DNA of 64,000 nucleotides from Girardinichthys multiradiatus. Lineage: Eukaryota > Chordata > Actinopteri > Cyprinodontiformes > Goodeidae. This document shows positions 12,101 through 27,100 of this stretch, piece by piece (the stretch's first letter is position 1; each line of letters starts with the position of its first letter). A model generated the notes under the pieces. The model saw nothing but the letters and a program-made list of their open reading frames with translations. It had not been told where the DNA came from and made no database searches. The translations under genes were made by a program, and so were the position numbers. The stretch covers positions 6,033,859-6,097,858 of the forward strand of contig NC_061802.1 of assembly GCF_021462225.1 (NCBI RefSeq), read 5' to 3'.

Positions 12101-15100
12101 GATTTTTTCCAGTAGATATTATGGTCTAAGTTAACACATTAATTGGGAATATTAAAAATTCTTTGTCAGCCATACATAGCTGTCAGACTTTAATTAAAAC
12201 TAATCAGCATGTCTGAAGCTATAATACTATAAATTTGGCATGCTATCTAAGATTATATTTTTGCTACTATTCATTACTGCAAGATTTCAGACAGGGAACA
12301 GATTCAAAACACATTTTGATATTAATTTTTAATGCGATTCCAAGTTCCACATATGTCAGCTTATATCATTAATGTACTGCAATCAGAGGAACAATACCTC
12401 TTTAATTTGTTATTTTCATCTCTCTGTACAAAAGGCAATACTCTTCTAAACAGTAATATCAGTTAAGTACACACAGGAAGCCTCTTAACCAGAGAAGCGA
12501 GCAGAGAAAGAACTTCCTGAACAGCAATTTGAAGCATCTTAACAAGCCTCTCTGACCTTCGTGAGCAAACAGATAGATGATGAGGTTGAACAAAGATAGA
12601 AGGAGAAGGCAAAAGATGGAGTAAGTTGATAGATGTATGAGATATTAAAATAGATGGAGAAGACTACAGGGACATTTAGACTGAAGGAGAAGACGTGATG
12701 ATATATGAGATGTCTGATAAGAACATAGAACATGAAGCAGGTAAATTTACCTGTTGGTCCAGTGTGTTGGAGGGGCCTGATCCCTATTGGGGGCTGGCAG
12801 GGCAGGAGTGTGTGTGTGAGCATGAGAGTGTGTGTGTGAGTGTGTGTTGGCGGAAGGATTGGAGGAGCCTGAGGAGCCCTGCGAAGGTGAGTAGTCAGAG
12901 TAGGTGGCCGAGGAACCACTGTGATTCAGACAGTGGAGCTTATCGACCTCCTCATCTGTTGACTCTGGATGGAGACAGACATCGAAAGACAAGCGTCTCT
13001 CTTTAAAAAAATGTCCCACTTAGACAACACTTCTACTGATAGAATAAATAGTTTTGTCCTGCTGAAGGTCGGGTTTTGATAGATTTTACTCTAAAAGTTT
13101 AAACTTGAAGCCAAAAAACTATTGAACACTTTCATGTATTTCAACAGATAATTTGACAATTCCCCTTTTTTGAGAATGGGAGCTTTTTATAGCTGTAAAT
13201 GTTTGATTCTCTTTACAGTTTTCTTTTTACTGAACTGTAAGAAGTTTGGATGATGGATGGAAAGATGAAAATTAAAAGTAATTGATAATCTAAATTCTCA
13301 ATTCATGAATGTGGATTTAAAAAAGTACTCTGAAAATTTTCAGCATTTTTGCATTTATATGTGTTTGGGTGCGAGTGTGTGTGTGTGCATGTGTGTATGA
13401 TTATGCTTTTAGGTAGATGCGCTACACCAATTACATCATTACCATACAAAAACGATATATTACTTGCATAACATGGCCTGTATTACAATTTTAATTTAGT
13501 GTCCCTTGTGCAAGAGATAATTTTCTTTAATTTGAGATTAAAGCGACATCAAAATAACAGTTTCAGAAAACTATCAAGCATCTTTATATAAATTCTTTTT
13601 CTTCATTGCCATTTGTATCAAACCAACTCTCCCATTAAGAACAATCAACAAAGCAGAGAAGCTGTTTGGTTTTTTTTATTTTGCAATTTGTTCCGTATAG
13701 AGCTGACTACATGAAATAGCTCTGATGGAGCTATGGTGTATCACAGGGAACAGAAATGAACTGGTGCAATAATAGCACTAAATGCATAATTTAGAGCTAA
13801 ATCTGATTTTTTTTATTACATGCAAAAATTAACTTTGTTTCACTCAGATGAAATAAATGCCTCCAGGGCAGATAAATTAAAATAGGCCAAACTAAACACT
13901 GCTTATACCAGACGGAAACAAGCATTTACTGTAGAGGTTCATTCTCTCTCCCTGTAATGTGTTAAAGTTAATTTGCTTCACAATATAACTAATTAATGGA
14001 CTCAATTGCAACATGCCTCACAGCTCCTAAAAATAAGACCACGTTAAATTATCATTTGCAGCTTTGTGATTACATTAAAAGTTACAGATCTAACTCTGTA
14101 TGATACAGTACCTTTCTTATCCTTCCCCAGCAGTACCACCTTTGGTTTGTACATTGGTGGCTCCACCAGTGTTGGCCTCATGTCTGATATACGGATGTCA
14201 TTTGGAGAGCCACCCATCGAGTCCTGAACAACGATAAATAAAATCAGAGGTTGATATCAGTCAGGTAAATTATATATTTACAATGCTCTCCATATTTGTT
14301 GTAACTCTAGCTAAGCTGCACAAAAGGAATTAAGATAAATGAATCTTTTATTGCTGAAGCATTACATCACAGTGCAAGATATAGAATAAAACTACCTTCA
14401 CCTTGGGTACATTTATCCATAGCAAAATCAAATAAAACGCAACTGTTTTTTTACTAAATCAAAATGCTACACTTAGTATCTCTGCTGTTTATTTGCAAAA
14501 TCCCCTTTTGCCAACAGGGCAGCAACTAGTCTGTTCCTAAACATTTTTCAAACTTGGAGCATACAGATCGTGGCTAGTGGCTAATAGCTAAGCCAATTGG
14601 GCCTGTATTATGTCATGTTTATAGGCTAGGGAAATGTGAAGTCATGGATTCCTATTTTAAAGTTCATAGATTACTGAACTTAAAAATGTCAAGTGTTAAT
14701 CTAAGGAGTTGTTGGGATGCCATTAAGTTTGGCACCAGTGTTTCTGTCAAAGACAATTATTAACATAGAATTTTTCCCCGTTGAATAAATGTATTAAAAT
14801 TGAAGGCATGATTTTTCAAACGGCAGCGTGAAATTATAAACCCTCCAATAAAAGATAATATATTGTAAGGATTTGTACACATCTTTGATGAAAGACATGT
14901 GCAAAGTGCTGTAACCACATTAGTACATCTTTGACATTGCATCATACCACATCACTGAGATTTTTTTGTTCTCAGACATTCATTGCAATAACAAAATCCT
15001 TTATTTCTCCATTGACTGCATGGATCTTCACCTAATGTAAATAAAACTGTATAACAACCCTACAGCAAACACCTAACTCCTGTATTTATGTACTGACTGT

Positions 15101-18100
15101 GTTTGTTGTGTGTACATGTGTGTGAATGTCTGTACCTCAGAGCTCTCTGTCAAATCTTCTTTGTCCTTCCTCTTGGGAATATCGATGCCAGAGTTATGCA
15201 TTGATCCTTGATCCATTAGCTGAGACTGAGAGAAGTCCTGCATCTCTCTGTCAGTCACCTGGCAAACAGTTTGATTTCGTCCGTCAAATGAATCAAATAC
15301 CTGCATCAACTAAGCAAAGTAAAGGATTAAAATACACTATGTGGCCAAACATATTTAATTCTTCATCAAAATCATGAATTCAGGTATTGCAATAACTTCC
15401 ATGTTCCACAGGTGAATAAAGCAAGGTCTATAAACACATAGATGAATTTGGTGTGAAAGAACTTGAAAGGCCTGCAGGGAATCCTGGCCTCAACCTAACA
15501 AACACATTTGGAATGAATTAGAGAAGAGACTGTAAGCCAGAGCTTCTCAATCTAGATCAATGTCTGACCTCACAAATGCAGTTCTGGTAGAATTATAAAT
15601 AATTTCCATAATCACAGCCCTAAACCTTGTGGAAAGCTTTCATAGAAGAGTTAAAGCTGCAAATTGGTTAAGAATGGAAGGTCACTCAATGTGTGAGGTG
15701 ACAAAATATTTTATGCAATATATGTCTGTGATGTAGCCTGACCTAATGACTTCCTAGCTATTAACAATTAATGTTAATAATACTAAGTGTACTTGCAGAT
15801 CATGTCATTTAGGAACACATCAGATTAAGTTTAGATCAGGAAGCCAGTGATGACATCAACTAATGAGGTAATTTCTACTGTTTCCTGCACTCATCCCCTG
15901 TGATTATGCACAACTCTTTCTTACCTCTTTAGGAGGCAGGGGCCACGGTGGCTCATACTGTTCTTTGCTTAGGTGTGTATGCTCCATGTTGGTTCCTGCT
16001 GAGGTGGCAGTGCCTGAGCTCAGCTGGTGCTGGTGCCCATGTCCGGGATGCATGCTTTTACCCACAAGACTCTGCACTGATTTGACCATGTTCTTCAGGT
16101 CCTCAGGGTAGGGTGTTGGGTAGCGCTTCAAGTTTATCTCCACCTACAATAAAGAAAATACAGGTCCTTCTCAAAATATTAGCATATTGTGATAAAGTTC
16201 ATTATTTTCCATAATGTCATGATGAAAATTTAACATTCATATATTTTAGAGTCATTGCACACTAAGTGAAGTATTTCAGGTCTTTTATTGTCTTAATACG
16301 GATGATTTTGGCATACAGCTCATGAAAACCCAAAATTCCTATCTCACAAAATTAGCATATTTCATCCGACCAATAAAAGAAAAGTGTTTTTAATACAAAA
16401 AACGTCAACCTTCAAATAATCATGTACAGTTATGCACTCAATACTTGGTCGGGAATCCTTTTGCAGAAATAACTGCTTCAATGCGGCGTGGCATGGAGGC
16501 AATCAGCCTGTGGCACTGCTGAGGTCTTATGGAGGCCCAGGATGCTTCGATAGCGGCCTTTAGCTCATCCAGAGTGTTGGGTCTTGAGTCTCTCAACGTT
16601 CTCTTCACAATATCCCACAGATTCTCTATGGGGTTCAGGTCAGGAGAGTTGGCAGGCCAATTGAGCACAGTGATACCATGGTCAGTAAACCATTTACCAG
16701 TGGTTTTGGCACTGTGAGCTGGTGCCAGGTTGTGCTGAAAAATGAAATCTTCATCTCCATAAAGCTTTTCAGCAGATGGAAGCATGAAGTACTCCAAAAT
16801 CTCCTGATAGCTAGCTGCATTGACCCTGCCCTTGATAAAACACAGTGGACCAACACCAGCAACTGACACGGCACCCCAGACCATCACTGACTGTGGGTAC
16901 TTGACACTGGACTTCTGGCATTTTCGCATTTCCTTCTCCCCAGTCTTCCTCCAGACTCTGGCACCTTGATTTCCAAATGACATGCATAATTTGCTTTCAT
17001 CTGAAAAAGTACTTTGGACCACTGAGCAACAGTCCAGTGCTGCTTCTCTGTAGCCCAGGTCAGGCGCTTCTGCCGCTGTTTCTGGTTCAAAAGTGGCTTG
17101 ACCTGGGGAATGCGGCACCTGTAGCCCATTTCCTGCACACGCCTGTGCACAGTGGCTCTGGATGTTTCTACTCCAGACTCAGTCCACTGCTTCTGCAGGT
17201 GCCCCAAGGTCTGGAATTGGCCCTACTCCACAATCTTCCTCAGGGTCCAGTCACCTCTTCTCGTTGTGCAGCGTTTCTGCCACACTTTTTCCTTCCCACA
17301 GACTTCCCACTGAGGTGCCTTGATACATCACTCTGGGAACAGCCTATTCGTTCAGAAATGTCTTTCTGTGTCTTACCCTCTTGCTTGAGGGTGTCAATAG
17401 TGGCCTTCTGGACAGCAGTCAGGTCGGCAGTCTTACCCATGATTGGGGTTTTGAGTGATGAACCAGGCTGGGAGTTTTAAAGGCCTCAGGAATCTTTTGC
17501 AGGTGTTTAGCGTTAACTTGTTGATTCAGATGATTAGGTTCATAGCTCGTTTAGAGACCCTTTTAATGATATGCTAATTTTGTGAGATAAGAATTTTGGG
17601 TTTTCATGAGCTGTATGCCAAAATCATCCGTATTAAGACAATAAAAGACCTGAAATATTTCATTTAGTGTGCAATGAATCTAAAATATATGAATGTTAAA
17701 TTTTCATCATTACATTATGGAAAATAATTAACTTTATCACAATATGCTAATATTTTGAGAAGGACCTGTAATTTATACTTTAAATTAGACAGTATGAAAA
17801 GTTTTATTTGGCAGATTCAGAATTTGATAATGATGTTTTAATTATGCCAGCTTTGCGGTTATTAATAAAATGCATTGATAAAAAAGTATTACAAAGTATA
17901 TGGCTTCATCAACTAGTCACTGTGCGAGGGGCTGAGAGAAACCAACAGAAATGGAAATACAAAAAGCTGACCTTGACCTTCCCAGAGTTGTCTTCCTCGT
18001 CTTTCTTGTCTTCAAAGTCAAAGGCCACAGTCATCCTCTGCTGTCTTTGCTCTTCCCACAGTGTAGGATTAAAGCTGTCACTATCCGACTGGTAATCTGT

Positions 18101-21100
18101 ACACATCCAGCAACACAGTAGCATTTATTGACTCGGAGGTGCGACTTTTGCAAAGCTAAATTTTGAGAGTACCCCAACTTTAACAGTTGATTCAAGCTCA
18201 TGTTGTACCGCAAATAGTAAGTTAGTAAAAGGCGTATTCATACAGTGCCTTTCACAGACAAATTTCACAAAGTACTGATCCTCTGAAAGTAACCAAAAAC
18301 CAACGGTTTACAACAGAAAAACAAAACACAAAAAAATCATAAAAGCCAAAAAACAATCTAACGCTTCTTGGAAAAAACTCTCATCTGCTTTTAAAAAGTA
18401 TCCACAGAATCCAGTGGAAAGGCTTGAGTGGAAGGCAGGTCATTGGACAACCTGGGAACTATTGTTTGGAAACATCAGCCTGGGGCGTGTGAGAAACTTT
18501 TAAAAGGTTCTGAGATGACCTAGATGGCTTCAGATTGCGGGAGGAGATAGAGCCTGACCATTTACAGCTTTGACGGTTAAAACAAACATGTTAACATTCA
18601 TTCTGAAACTAACATAGTTTTACGTAGCCAGTGTAGCGATTTTAATACAGTGGTTATATGAAGTCTTCTGTTTAAGTGAGTTTGAAGTCCTTGATCAAAC
18701 GGTTCTAGAGACAATCTTGCTTATTCTTAATAAGCCGACTATTACTATATAGTCCATCTGTATGGAGACAAAGGAGTCAGGTATTATCTCAAGTTGACAT
18801 GTTGACACCATTTGCCTGAGTTCTGGGATTTTTCTTAGAAGAAAAAAAACTATTGCTTACTAAATGTTTGACTTAAAAAACGTCTTCAAAACTATACCTA
18901 CGTAAATCCTGACAAGGGTCCCCTGAGAAAATAATAAATAACCTAGGCACTGCTTTGTAGAGATGGCAGTGTCCAATGCAATAACTACGGTTTCAGTTTT
19001 GTCTGAGTATAGCTGCAGATATGTGTTACTCAACCACTAGTAAAATCTTGTCAAACAATTAAAAACTCGTGGACCTCAGTGGGCTTAATGTTCAATAAAG
19101 TTGAATATCATCAGCAAAAAGATGACAGGAAACATTACTGAACTACTATTTTGGCATAAAGAAAGAATATATACTGTGACAAGGACAAGGCAGACACTAA
19201 TGCCCTGAGCAGATTTATATGAAGAAAACCACCTTAGGACAGATGCAGACATTCCAACCAAATCCTTTGGTTTATTTATCAGTATTTTATGGTTACCTGT
19301 GTCAAAAGCTGAGGAGATATCTAACATAACTAGAACTACATATTCCCCAGAATCTGCTCACATCTTAATGTCACGGATAACTTTAAATATTGCTGTTTTG
19401 GTTGAACATTTATTTTCCCAAAAAGACTGGAAAATGTCCTAAAAAGCATTTTAGCAATATGTCAAGATCACCTAGTAGGGTTGAACAAACCAAAAAATAT
19501 CATGTGAGCTTTCTCAAATCAACATTCAAACTTCATGTGACACTATGTAGAAGCACCTATTTTATACCTTCATCATGTCTGGGCTGTTGTGGAAACATGT
19601 AGTTGGTCAAAACCTTCTGTTTGGTTTCTGGATGGGCTTCTGTCTGAAGTGGGATCAAAGCTTTGGACTGCAAAATACAGAAACAAACTTTCAAATTTTC
19701 ATTTCAATAGGCACTTCTTCAGTTATAATGAAAACATTTGGAAAATAGTTTACAAGGAATTTTTAGCAACAATAGAAAAAAAAGGTTACATTTTAGGTTA
19801 CTTTTATGTTACAAATGAATTTATTTTAGCTTGACAGAAATATTTAGCTAATGATAATATGACATGACTGACATTTATTTAGAGAACATTGATACAAAAA
19901 AGACAACTTCCTTTTTAACATTAAGCAGTAACCACTCAATGAAACTTTAACGTTCATGAGCAGTTTTAATATATGTAACATGCTAATAACCTCAATCAAA
20001 CCTAAATCAAAATGTGTGCCCTAATGTGACTACATTACTACCAATTTTAAATGGAAACGTATGTCTGCCTTAACAATTTATCAACATTTGACATTTAAAT
20101 GTGCTTTTGACTTGAACATTTTATTTTATAGAATACGTTTGATTAATTAGTTATATTTAGGTACTTCAGAGTCAGGAGTCAATGCTGGTACTTCAAGATA
20201 AAAGCCTTAGAAGGACAACCATTTTCAATTGCTTTATAAATCTGCTTTTTAACCAGACCTTGAGATTTTGTTACACATCTCACTTAGGAGGTGTGTTCTC
20301 TTGCAGGTCTGTAGGATAAATGACAGATACCTGATTGTCAGAGAGCCACAGAGCTGCCAAGTCCTTCAGCTTGGTGAAGGTAAACGGTAGATTCTTTAAC
20401 CTGAGAGGAAGACAGCGAAAAATAATGAAGGAGGGGGGTGGGAAAGAACAGAGATGTTTTGTGTTCCCACGCACTGTACAGCCTGCAGAGCATGCAACCA
20501 TGGCAACACACTCTGATTCCTATGGCAACCACAGGTCGTATCAGTAGTGAAGAAAAAGCAGTGAGACTGCCATTGAGAAATTGTTGCCTGATTGTTAACT
20601 TGGTGTCACTTGTGAATTAAATCCCAGGCTTTGCTTCGGTATGCTGAACCGTGTACCTGTTGTCACTGAGGTTAAGTACACGCAGTTTGGTCATCTGTCC
20701 GATTTCGTCAGGCAGAAACTCCAGCTTGTTGGACCGAAGTGACATCACCGTCACGTTCTTGCAGTTACCAATCTAAAACAAGTACACACACACAGACTCA
20801 AGCCATCAGAATATATTAGAGTGCCTTGCAAAAGCTTCAATATCCCTCACAATTTAGTTTCATTTTTTTCAAGAGACAAACACTAACTTTTGTGTACGCA
20901 GGGATTTTGCGTGTTAGATCCACACAAAGTTGTGCATAATTGTAAAGTGGAAGAAGAAATCTAGATGATTTTCAAAATGTTTTGCAAATATAGATGTACA
21001 AAAATGTGCAGCATTTGTTTGTGTTCAGGCACCTTCACTCTGATCAGCCCAAACAAAATCCAGTGCAACCAACTGGCTTGAGAAATCACCTTATTACTAA

Positions 21101-24100
21101 ATAGTTCATCAAGGGCCCATTCGTTTGTTAGAGGATATTAAAAAGGCTCATTAAGAAGTTGCTGGTGAAGTTTAAAGCAAGGTTAGCTTATAAAAGCTAA
21201 ACCTGCTTTAGCTTCTAGCACCAAGCTTTGAACATCTCAAAATGCACTATTTGGGACAGCAATAATAAAGACACTGGTAAAAAAAAATAGAAAAGAAGAC
21301 CCATTTCTAGTTTGCTACAAACAACTTAGAGGTCACAGCAAACATGTGGAAGAAGGTCTTTGGGTCAGATGAGACTAAAGCTATACTGTCAGGCCCACAT
21401 CCAAAATGTGTAGTGGGAAAGTAACTCTGAACATTACACTCAACACACCAATACACTTCTCAAGCAGCAACATGAAGCCTGGTGAGAGACGACAGGAAGG
21501 TGGAGTTAATAATGGAATAAAACAAGCTAAAAGATAAGACTGGGGCAGAGGTTTACCCTCTAGTAGGACAATGGTGCTAAACATACAGCCAGAACTACAA
21601 TCAAATGGTTTACATCAGGGGACTCAAATGGTATCTTCAAGGGTCAGTGTCCTAACAAAGTTTAGTTGTGTCCAAGGTCCAACAAACTTAATATAAATAC
21701 TAAAATACCTCCTCACCATACAGTTCAATTATACAGAGTCTGCTAATAACTAATCATCAGATTTAGATATGTTTAAACAGAGACACATCTAAAAGCTGGA
21801 GGAGTTTGTGACCCTTGGTTTAGATAAAAGGATATCCTCATGTTAAAATGGCTCAGTCAAAGTTCAACCCTCAATCGCATTGAGAATATGTGTAAGACTT
21901 GATCATTTCAAATGCTCTCCATCCACTATGACTTAGCTTGAGCTTTTTTGGAAAGAGGAGTGGACAAAGAAATTCAGTCTCTAGACGTGTAATACACTAG
22001 CATGCATCAAAACACCTGCAGACGTAAATGGTGGTTCTACACAGTGATGACTCAAGATTGCTAAATACCAATACACACCACGACTGTGAATTTTATCACC
22101 CAAAAATTTCAAAAACCATGCATGCTTTGCCTGGTTTGTGCTGGTCTATCACATAAAATCCCCATAAAATACACAGAATTTTAAACATTGAAAAAGTTAA
22201 ACCTCACCACCAGCTTCAGGCAGGTAAGCAGAAATAAACCCTCACTAAGGGAGCATTTTTAGGACTGAAGGACTCCATGATTAAATTATGAAATTCAAAG
22301 CTTTTTGATTAATTGTTTTTGATTAAGGTGACATCTGATATGCTTAACTTTTCTCCTGAGTACAGCATAGTGTCAGTGTTAATGCTGAAATGATTGAGCT
22401 TACCTCTCGTGGCAGCTCTGTGAGGAAATTCTCGTCTGCAGCAAAAGTCCTCAAGCTGTGCAGGTAGCCAATGGTGGGAGGCAACGACTCCAGCTCATTA
22501 CAGCTACAGTCCAACTCCTCCAACAGAGACAGGCTGAGTAAAAGAGAGAGAGAACATGACAAAAAACAATATAAGTCATTCTGAAGGATGCAACATGTCC
22601 ATTGAAATTTAAATAATGTTATTTATCTGTACAACTGTAAATAAATTCCATGAAAGGACTGAAACAAGCGGGAAAATAATTTGAATACTAAATCAAAGAT
22701 CAGCATAAAGGCCCCTACAACCTCCTTCTTTATTATATTAGAAAAAGGCTTTATAAAAAAAAAAGATCCTGCCAACAGGCTGCCTTTATGTTGTAATTAC
22801 ATAAAAAAACTTTTGTTAATTGGATTATTTTAACCAGTAACAATAAATATGAGCCGTGTTTCTTCAATGCCAAGAAGAGCTATTGATGGCTAGTTTCAGT
22901 CTTTACATGGAAATTTCTAAATATAATTAAAATCAGCCAAAAACAACTAAGTTAAGGACAGAAAGAGATCATCATCTATTCATTTTTTTTTTTATGACAC
23001 AGATGTCAGCTTCCCTACTGTAACATCTAGTTCAACCCCTTTGCAGGAAACTGGATTGCCCTTTACGTGTCTTCACTGGCCTGACACAGAAGTAGCAGCA
23101 TGCTAATGCTAATGAGACAACAACTTTACATTCACGTACTGTCACTGTTAACATTACATTAGTCTGCTACTATTATTCCCAACAGACTGGACCATCTGGA
23201 CTACCATATTGTCTGAACAGGAAGCAGATGAGATGAGAGAAAGCGAGAGGAGAGGTATAAGGTAAGGTTATCTTATTTTAACTAGTATTTATGTCTCTAT
23301 TATGTTTCCAATTATAACCTTCAGATAGAGATTCATCTAAGCGACATGTGATTTTTGAGATCTTAAATGTTTTGTTTTCACCCTAAAGTGTAATAGTTGG
23401 GTGTTTGAAGTCACTCTCTGGTTGGGAGTAAAGTTCAAGATGCATTTTTATATCCACATTAGCTCCTTAACCACCACAACATTCTTTAAAAGTCATATTT
23501 TGGACATCCCCCATAACAATATGTTCATATTATGCTTACTGTCTCCAAATTCATCAACATTGTCAGTTTTTACATATATAAAATGGGCAAAAAAAAGTAT
23601 AATTATACATTAAAGTTGTGTGAGTGAACAAGACCCAAATCACATTGAATTTGCCTTTATAGGGGATGTTAAATTAAAAATATTTGGTCTATGAAATCAA
23701 AATAAGAACTTAGAAAAAATATTTCTGGATTTAAAAATAGCATTTTTACAGAAGTGGTGGACCTTTTCCTTTACACAAAACCTCTTCAAGAGGCACCTGT
23801 GTAGAAGGTGACATGGTTTTTACTGGGGGTCCAACTGCTACGTTATATTAAATGAACTGTAACTGCCTGTTGTTTGCACTGCTTAAAATGACTTACCGAG
23901 TGCATCATGAAAAATGTGTGACACACGTATGTCATTTCAAGCATTTTTTACAAGCGGCAAGGTAAAAAAGATGTTTAAATTAATTTCAGTACTTTTATTT
24001 ATTAAATTAACAACTATGTTATTTGTTGATGAAAGTCTGCTGTATAAACATACAATCCACCCACCATTGACAACATTTTAGCTATTTTATGTTTAAGGCT

Positions 24101-27100
24101 CTTATTATAGGAATTTAAAGAAAGTTGAGTCTCAAATCATCTTCTGTATTGACATTAAACTATTTAAACTACAAACTGTTGTTAGATTCAGGCCAAAAAG
24201 GCCAAAAGCTTTGTTTTACATTTTTTGGCTTGAAAGTATAAAAAAATAAAATGATTTTCTATGAAGCAAGCTGCGCAACAGTTAATATACTTAGTTATAT
24301 ACAGGTACTAAAGATGGGATAAAGTTCATATTCATCTGGGGTTAGTAACACTTCAAACAATGGATAGGAAACAATAAAGAGCTTTAAGGAGAAGTAATTA
24401 ATCTACAGAACTACTTATCAGGACTAAAACCTGGGACTTGTTCATGAAGACAAAAAGCTTTCAGAGTGTTCAGATACAGATCTTGCAAAGATGTTAAGTA
24501 CATAAGAAATATAGAGTTTAATGAAATCTCTATAGTCAGTTTAACTACTTTGAGACACTAAGGTTCAAAGAAAAGAACTTTATTCTTTCCTCAAATAATG
24601 TAAGTCTTATATAAAATCTATAAATAACTAAAGATGTGATGAAAATCAGGGGACAGCACCATTGACATTGGTTTACAGAAATATTTCCAGTTAACTTGTC
24701 AATGTATCTTATTTTGTTTTGAAGCAAAGAAAATATTTGCTGTTGCTTAACCTGAACCATGATGTAAAACAAGACTACAGTCATACCACTGCTGTAACTT
24801 TACATGCAATCATTTTCATTTCACATATTTTCACATTTCACATATTTTAAATTATTTTAATTATTTTTTTTATTAATAATAATTAATTAATTCAATAATT
24901 TAATAAATTACTGAAGTATAAAAATCACATTTAAAATTAAATCCAACGTTCAGGATAAGGTAAGGTGAGGACCTTGTTTTATGTTTGCATGTAATTTTTA
25001 TGGACATGGAATGTTCTCCACATTGACAGCATGTGGTAGCAAGTTTTCATTTTCTGTATCTGCAGCACAGCTGAACATCTGTCTCTGAACAAGCCCTTGA
25101 ATCCAGAAGGCTCATGTTACTCACCCTTGCTTTGGCTTCGGACTAACGCCACGGCACCGCAGCAAACATAACACACAGACCCCCCAACCAATCATCAGCC
25201 AGCTTTACAAAACAATAATAAACAACATAAATGACCCACCTACAAACCCTTATAAACTGCCAGGTGTTGGCTGAAGAAGGTTTTGAAGTAAAACAAAACA
25301 AAGATTACTACATACTGTAGCTACAGGTAAGGTGTTCATAACCCTTAAACCAATTCACATTCTGTTCATTAAATGTTTTTCATTGGGATTTTTCTGGTAG
25401 AGCAACACAAAGTAGAGCATAACTCTGATTTGGAAGAAAAGTATGCACAGTTTTACATTTTTCTTTTACTCTGATTACATAAAAAAATCTAGTGCAACCA
25501 ATTGCCCTCAGAAGTTACCTATTTAGTAAATAGAGCCCTGCCTGTGTGTATTTTAATCTCAGTATAAATACAGCTGTTCTGTTCAGAGGTTTGTTAGATA
25601 ATACTAGAGGACAAACACCATGATGAAGGCCAAAGAACACAGCAGACAGGTCAGAGATAAAGTTGTGGTGAAGTTTAAAACATGTTGGTCATGAAACAAT
25701 ATTTCAGACTCTGAACATCTTTTAAAGTCCTGTTTATTCCATCATATACAAATGGAAAGAGTATGGCACAACTGCAAACCTGCCAAAACAAGGTCAGTCT
25801 AAACAGGACAATAATTAACAATGGAAAGGGATAACTAAAAAGCATATTATTGTGTTAGACTGGTCTAGTGAAAGTCCAAACTTTAATCCAACTGAGAATC
25901 TGTTCCAAGGTTTTATTTGCAGACACTTTCCATCCCACTTGACTAAGTATGAGCTGTTTTGACAAGAACTAATAAAAAAACTAACTCACTAGATATTTAA
26001 AGCTGGTTCAGAGGCATCCAAAAGGACTTGTAGTGAAAGATGATTCTACGGAGAATTAAGTCAGGGTAGCTGAATACATAGAGTGAAGCCAAACTTATTT
26101 ATACCCATGGCAGATTTAGATTAAGAATGATTTTCATTTGGACGTTTGTTTCTGATAGGAAATACCCCAGGCATCTCTTATCAAACAATAAAAAAATGAG
26201 TATCCATTAAGAAACAAATATCTGTTTTATTTACATTTTATTCAAACATGGCAGGTAAGAAAATATTTGTACATTTCTCAATAATCAAAAGAAAATCTTT
26301 CTTGGCATAACAGCAATCAAGTTGTTTTTATAATTCCTGGTCAGTTTTTTGCATGTTACCACTGATATTTTAACTATTAATCTTTGGTGAAGTTTTTGAG
26401 GTTAGAAGGCCACCTTGCCATAACCCTAATTTTTAACTCGCTCCACAGATTCTCTATCAATTACAAATTGAGAATCTGGCTGGAGCCACTTCTAAATGTT
26501 AATATTACACCCGATCACACCTATCATCTTGGTGAAATGAGAGGTTATCAGCTAAATCTGCCAGGGTTATGAATAGTTATGAGCTTAACAGTATGCATGC
26601 ACCACTTCACAGGTATATGCTGCTTTGTGTTGTTCTATCACCTAAAATACAAACTTAAAGATATTGAGGCTTGAAGCGGTCAAATGTGAAAAAGTTTAAT
26701 GACGAATTAATACTGTTGCAAGGCACTGCATCTAACCTGAGTATAGTTAAATTGTCAGACTTTGTGGAGACATCTGTCAGTTTCTTACCTCCCAATGGTG
26801 TGAGGCAGTGAGGTCAGCTGGTTGTCATCTACCTTTAGAGTGGTCAATTTCTTCAGCATTCCTGCAACACATGCAGACACATGGATGCAAATTGATACCA
26901 AGCCAATTACAATATTCATCAAATTTAAATAACTGGCAGAAGTGAGCCTCAGCTGTCACTAGATTTGTCTCAGTTTGGCTTTTAACATAATCATTTACAT
27001 GCATCATTCACCACCAACGTGGTGTTCTAGTGCATAGCTCCATTAAAAGTTTCAGAAATATACAAGAGATAATCATGTGCAGATTTTTAGCAGAGTGGCA

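Noticed and set aside
19085..19327. Minus-strand ORF starting [17 protein letters not shown], like a reverse transcriptase motif
   Set aside because: Only a few residues resemble the [15 protein letters not shown] motif and the rest has no support, so it is at most a heavily decayed fragment.
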